NCBI RefSeq assembly: GCF_003076135.1
Contig: NZ_QDGZ01000002.1
Coordinates: 434,001-498,000 of the forward strand
Direction of reading: 5' to 3'
From: Nocardioides gansuensis
GTDB taxonomy: Bacteria > Actinomycetota > Actinomycetes > Propionibacteriales > Nocardioidaceae
Length of the DNA: 64,000 nucleotides
Shown piece after piece: positions 61,000-64,000 of this stretch; within the stretch, counting starts at the first letter, position 1; every line of letters begins with the position of its first letter. The notes under the pieces were generated by a model. It was not told the DNA's origin. It ran no database searches and saw only the letters and a list, made by a program, of their open reading frames with translations. A program made the position numbers and the translations under genes.

Positions 61000-62504
61000 T
61001 CACCAGCGTCAGTTCGGGCGTCGTCATCGACGCCCTGACACAGCGTCTCAGCGTGGCGACCGTGGCGCTCACGGGCGTGCAGCCAGAGATCTCGGGCGCG
61101 GACGCCGCCGACACGACGTCCCAGGCGCTAGTCCACCTCGCCGGCGAGGTGGAGGCCACGCCGGGGCCGGACATCTGGCTGTTCCTCACGGCCGTATGCG
61201 GACGGTTCCCGATGGCCGGTGAGGTACAGCGTGCCGCCCGCATCCTCCAGCTGGACGGCCCGGAGGCGCTTGCATCCAACGCGCTCGACAACGTGGCCGC
61301 AGACCCGGTGTCTGCGCGCCCCGATCTCCCGATTGACATCATCACCGATCGAGCCGTCGTCTACGCCGACTACTGCGCCCGCCACGACAACAACTCGGGC
61401 ATCCAGCGGGTCACCCGCGCCGTCGCTCAGCGGTGGGCCGTGTGGCATGACGCCGTGGCGGTGGCCGACACGGAGGAACGCTCCGGCTTTCGCACGCTGT
61501 CCCCCCAGGAGGAGCTGCGCGTCTGCAGCTTCGGCCTCGACACCGAGGTCGACCATGAGCTTGAGGCGGCGTTCTCTCCCCGTCTCATCGTCCCCTGGCG
61601 GACGACGGTGCTCTTCCCGGAGGTGCCTCACTGGCACGCCGCGCGGACGACCAGGGAATTGGTCGCTTACTCGGGCAACCGTGCGTGCGCCGTGGGGCAC
61701 GACATGATTCCCGTCGTCTCGGCGAGTCTCAGACCTCAACAGGAGTCCGTCTTCACGCTGTACTTGAGCTCGGTCAAGCACATGGCCAAGGTCGCAACTG
61801 TCAGCAACTCGGCGCGCGACGAGTTCCGCGGCTTCACGCACATGCTCTCGGCGCAGGGGCTTGCCGGACCTCGCGTCGAGACTGTCATGCTGCCAGAGGA
61901 CCTGGGGAGACCTGAGCGTCCGCTTCAGAGCCAGCCCCCGACTCGTCCGCGCGTCGTAGTGCCGGCGCGGCAGGAGATCCACAAGAACGTCCTCATGGTG
62001 GTTCAGGCGGCGCACCGGCTCTGGTCGGAGGGCCAGGACTTCGAACTCGTGCTGATGGGCGGCGACGGCCTCGCCAAGCCCCTCATCCGTCAGGCGGTCG
62101 CGGCCATCGAATCCGAGGGACACCCCATCACGAGCCTCGGCTGGGTATCGGACGACGAGATGTGGCAGCAGCTCGTTGACGCAAGTTTCGCCGTGTTCGT
62201 CTCCCTGCACGAGGGCTACGGCCTGCCCGTCGTGGAGGCGCTCGCCTGCGGCACGCCGGTCCTGACCAGCAACTACGGCAGTCAAGCAGAGATCGCTGCC
62301 CACGGCGGCTGCGTCACGGTGGATCCCCGTGACATGGACGCCGTCGCGGCTGCGATGCGGGAGCTGATCACCTGTCCCGAGCGGCTCGTGGAACTGCGCG
62401 CCGAGATCGACAAGCGCGCCTCCAGGACCTGGGACGACTACGCTCGAGACCTGTGGGAGTTCACAACCGACCACGGCGGCGGGAACCAGGAGGTCGGACG
62501 TTGA
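60996..62504 (+). CDS. GT4-family glycosyltransferase (first of tandem pair)
   Basis: A 502-residue protein. The N-terminal third is unassigned; then VVYADYCARHDNNSGIQRVTRAV opens the donor/acceptor domains. The C-terminal GT4 part has VVVPARQEIHKNVLMVVQAA, LGWVSDDEM and FVSLHEGYGLPVVEALACGTPVLTSN (nucleotide-sugar site). It is soluble or membrane-associated and likely adds a sugar to a surface glycan. GTGA overlap with fkbM and TTGA overlap with the next gene. Confidence 0.87.
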   Translation: MITSVSSGVVIDALTQRLSVATVALTGVQPEISGADAADTTSQALVHLAGEVEATPGPDIWLFLTAVCGRFPMAGEVQRAARILQLDGPEALASNALDNVAADPVSARPDLPIDIITDRAVVYADYCARHDNNSGIQRVTRAVAQRWAVWHDAVAVADTEERSGFRTLSPQEELRVCSFGLDTEVDHELEAAFSPRLIVPWRTTVLFPEVPHWHAARTTRELVAYSGNRACAVGHDMIPVVSASLRPQQESVFTLYLSSVKHMAKVATVSNSARDEFRGFTHMLSAQGLAGPRVETVMLPEDLGRPERPLQSQPPTRPRVVVPARQEIHKNVLMVVQAAHRLWSEGQDFELVLMGGDGLAKPLIRQAVAAIESEGHPITSLGWVSDDEMWQQLVDASFAVFVSLHEGYGLPVVEALACGTPVLTSNYGSQAEIAAHGGCVTVDPRDMDAVAAAMRELITCPERLVELRAEIDKRASRTWDDYARDLWEFTTDHGGGNQEVGR

Positions 62505-63976
62505 GACGCCGCGCACCGGCCGCAGAGGCCTGGGCGGTCCGTCTCGCCCTCGTCGCGAAGGCACTCGGACAGGGGTCGCCCACCGTTGCCGTGGCGGCCG
62601 ACGGTCCAGGCAGGGCGGCACGACCCCTCTTGGACCCTAAGGACCCCAGCGAGATCTGGCTCACGCTGGCCGTGATGAGCGGCAGGCTGCCCGACAACCA
62701 GCTGGTCCAGGCGACCGCCTTGGCCTCTCGCTTCGACAGAGGCGAATCGCTCGACAAGGCGATCCGCTCCCTGTCGACGCCCTCGAGCCTGGCGCGGCAG
62801 GTCGTGCTCCCCGAACCCGGTGACGTCCTCGTCGACGTCGCCACCACCCTGGACTCGCCGTTCACCACCGGCATCCAGCGCGTGGTCCGCGAGTCTGTAA
62901 TGCGCTGGATCCGCGACCACGGAGCGCGCCCGATCACGTGGACGACGACCCTGTCCTGCACCCGCCTGCTGCGTCCACACGAGCAGGAACTGATGGAGAA
63001 GGGCCTCGCTCCCGACCCCACCGTGCGACAGCCACGCGGGCAGCAGCCTGCACTCGTGGTGCCCTGGGAGTGCACCTACATCCTGCCCGAGGTGGTGGGC
63101 GAGTACAGCCGCTCCGTCCTCCTCCAGCCCCTCGCCCGCTACTCGCGGTGCCGAACCGGCGCCGTCGGCTACGACGTCGTCGCCGTCACCTCGGCGGAGA
63201 CCCGAGGCGGGCACGACAACGAGCACTTCCTCGAATACCTCAACGCGCTGCAGCCCTTCGACGCGATCACTCCGATTTCCCGCGCCTCGGAGGCCGAGTT
63301 CGAGGGCTGGCACCAGGCGCTGGCTGGGGCCGGGCTGACCGGGCCTGAGCTCAGGGAGGTGACCCTGCCTGCCAGCATCCACCCGGCCTCCGAGGAGGCT
63401 CGCGAGGAGTTCGCAGCCGTGTTCGATGACTCGAGCGGACCGGTGGTGCTCGTCGTCGGTAGCCACGAGCCACGGAAGAACCACCTGGCGGTCCTGCACG
63501 CAGCGGAGCTCCTGTGGCGGCGCGGCCACGTCTTCACGCTGTGCTTCCTCGGCGCTCGGTCTTGGGGCGGAAAGGAGTTCAGGGAAAACGTCGCGGATCT
63601 CCAGGCGGCCGACCGGTCACTGCTGATGCTCGGCGGGGTGGACGACGACATCCTCGCGGCGGCGTACACGCACGCGCGCTTCAGCGTCTTCCCGTCCCTC
63701 AACGAGGGCTTCGGACTGCCCGTGGCCGAGTCACTCGCGCTCGGCACGCCGGTGATCACCTCAAACTTCGGGAGCATGGCACAGATCGCGGAGGGCGGTG
63801 GCGCCCTCACGGTCGATCCGCGTGACGACTACGCGCTGTCTGAGGCCATGGAAGCGCTGCTGGGCGACGACCTGGTGCTGAGCACGCTGGAGAAGGAGGC
63901 CGCTGCTCGACCCAAGCGCACCTGGGACGACTACGCCCGGGAGACGTGGGAGGTCCTCACGGGGCGGCTGGCCTAG
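62501..63976 (+). CDS. GT4-family glycosyltransferase (second of tandem pair)
   Basis: A 491-residue paralogue of the preceding product. It shares VLVDVATTLDSPFTTGIQRVVRESV, the GT4 block FPSLNEGFGLPVAESLALGTPVITSN and the C-terminal RTWDDYARETWEVLT. Its TTG start is supported by AGGAGG 7 nt upstream and a 4-bp overlap with the previous stop. A charged loop (RSWGGKEFRENVADLQAADRSL) distinguishes it from its twin. The locus probably continues to the right. Confidence 0.87.
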   Translation: MRRRAPAAEAWAVRLALVAKALGQGSPTVAVAADGPGRAARPLLDPKDPSEIWLTLAVMSGRLPDNQLVQATALASRFDRGESLDKAIRSLSTPSSLARQVVLPEPGDVLVDVATTLDSPFTTGIQRVVRESVMRWIRDHGARPITWTTTLSCTRLLRPHEQELMEKGLAPDPTVRQPRGQQPALVVPWECTYILPEVVGEYSRSVLLQPLARYSRCRTGAVGYDVVAVTSAETRGGHDNEHFLEYLNALQPFDAITPISRASEAEFEGWHQALAGAGLTGPELREVTLPASIHPASEEAREEFAAVFDDSSGPVVLVVGSHEPRKNHLAVLHAAELLWRRGHVFTLCFLGARSWGGKEFRENVADLQAADRSLLMLGGVDDDILAAAYTHARFSVFPSLNEGFGLPVAESLALGTPVITSNFGSMAQIAEGGGALTVDPRDDYALSEAMEALLGDDLVLSTLEKEAAARPKRTWDDYARETWEVLTGRLA

Positions 63977-64000
63977 GGCCATTGACAGCGGCGTTGCTCC

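Overview
The window is high-GC DNA with dense, mostly short-spaced genes, frequent GTG/TTG starts, 1-4 bp start/stop overlaps and many apparently leaderless genes. RbpA, a Ppm1-type polyprenol mannosyltransferase next to Lnt, CadI, DUF5994 and HelR-type proteins all point to an actinomycete. The lysine-aminomutase operon and overall gene style fit a Nocardioides-like member of the Propionibacteriales; the genus is an inference. No rRNA, tRNA, CRISPR array or complete insertion sequence was recognised.

Layout. 0-8.3 kb: a frameshifted small membrane gene, a GH15 glucoamylase/trehalase-like enzyme, a VOC protein, a cold-shock protein with its terminator, an EamA exporter, an anti-sigma-type ATPase and a flavoprotein. 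7.1-17 kb: a ROK regulator divergent from a seven-gene, translationally coupled sugar operon (ABC importer lacking an ATPase, MDR dehydrogenase, Gfo/Idh oxidoreductase, GH36, GH13_18 phosphorylase) that resembles the E. coli ycj cluster. 17-22.4 kb: lysine 2,3-aminomutase divergent from kdd-kamD-kamE-kal, the lysine fermentation enzymes. 22.8-25.9 kb: lnt-ppm1-fxsA and rbpA, the last with a SigR-like promoter. 26-31 kb: MFS and GDPD genes, a zinc-ribbon protein, an XRE-HTH/MurA fusion with a perfect 20-bp palindrome over its -10 region, a zinc alcohol dehydrogenase and an overlooked 48-aa Cys/His protein. 31.5-39.7 kb: cadI with palindromic promoter DNA, DUF5994, an MFS exporter, an SDR, an araC-VOC-uvrA2 resistance-like cassette and stress-type small proteins. 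39.8-46.9 kb: helR preceded by a rifamycin-associated element, an acyl-ACP desaturase, a methyltransferase, an archaeal-type AspRS behind a T-box leader, and a dicarboxylate symporter.

46.9-51.4 kb looks like accessory DNA in turnover: an orphan 21-bp palindrome between convergent genes, an AT-richer GH5 cellulase with a frameshift, a secreted GH16-fold-like protein and a frameshifted VOC gene. 51.5-60 kb returns to chromosomal-type genes: LigD-like PE-POL, metallophosphoesterase, sortase, D-amino-acid aldolase/dehydratase-like enzyme, cyclophilin, OsmC and sbcD. At 60 kb sbcD is followed not by sbcC but by an FkbM methyltransferase and two tandem paralogous GT4 glycosyltransferases, which look like the edge of a surface-glycan locus running off the window.

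The most interesting regulatory signals are the T-box on the AspRS gene, the operator-like palindrome on the HTH-MurA fusion, the RAE upstream of helR, and a recurrent TAnnnT motif 6-7 nt before start codons, which implies widespread leaderless transcription.
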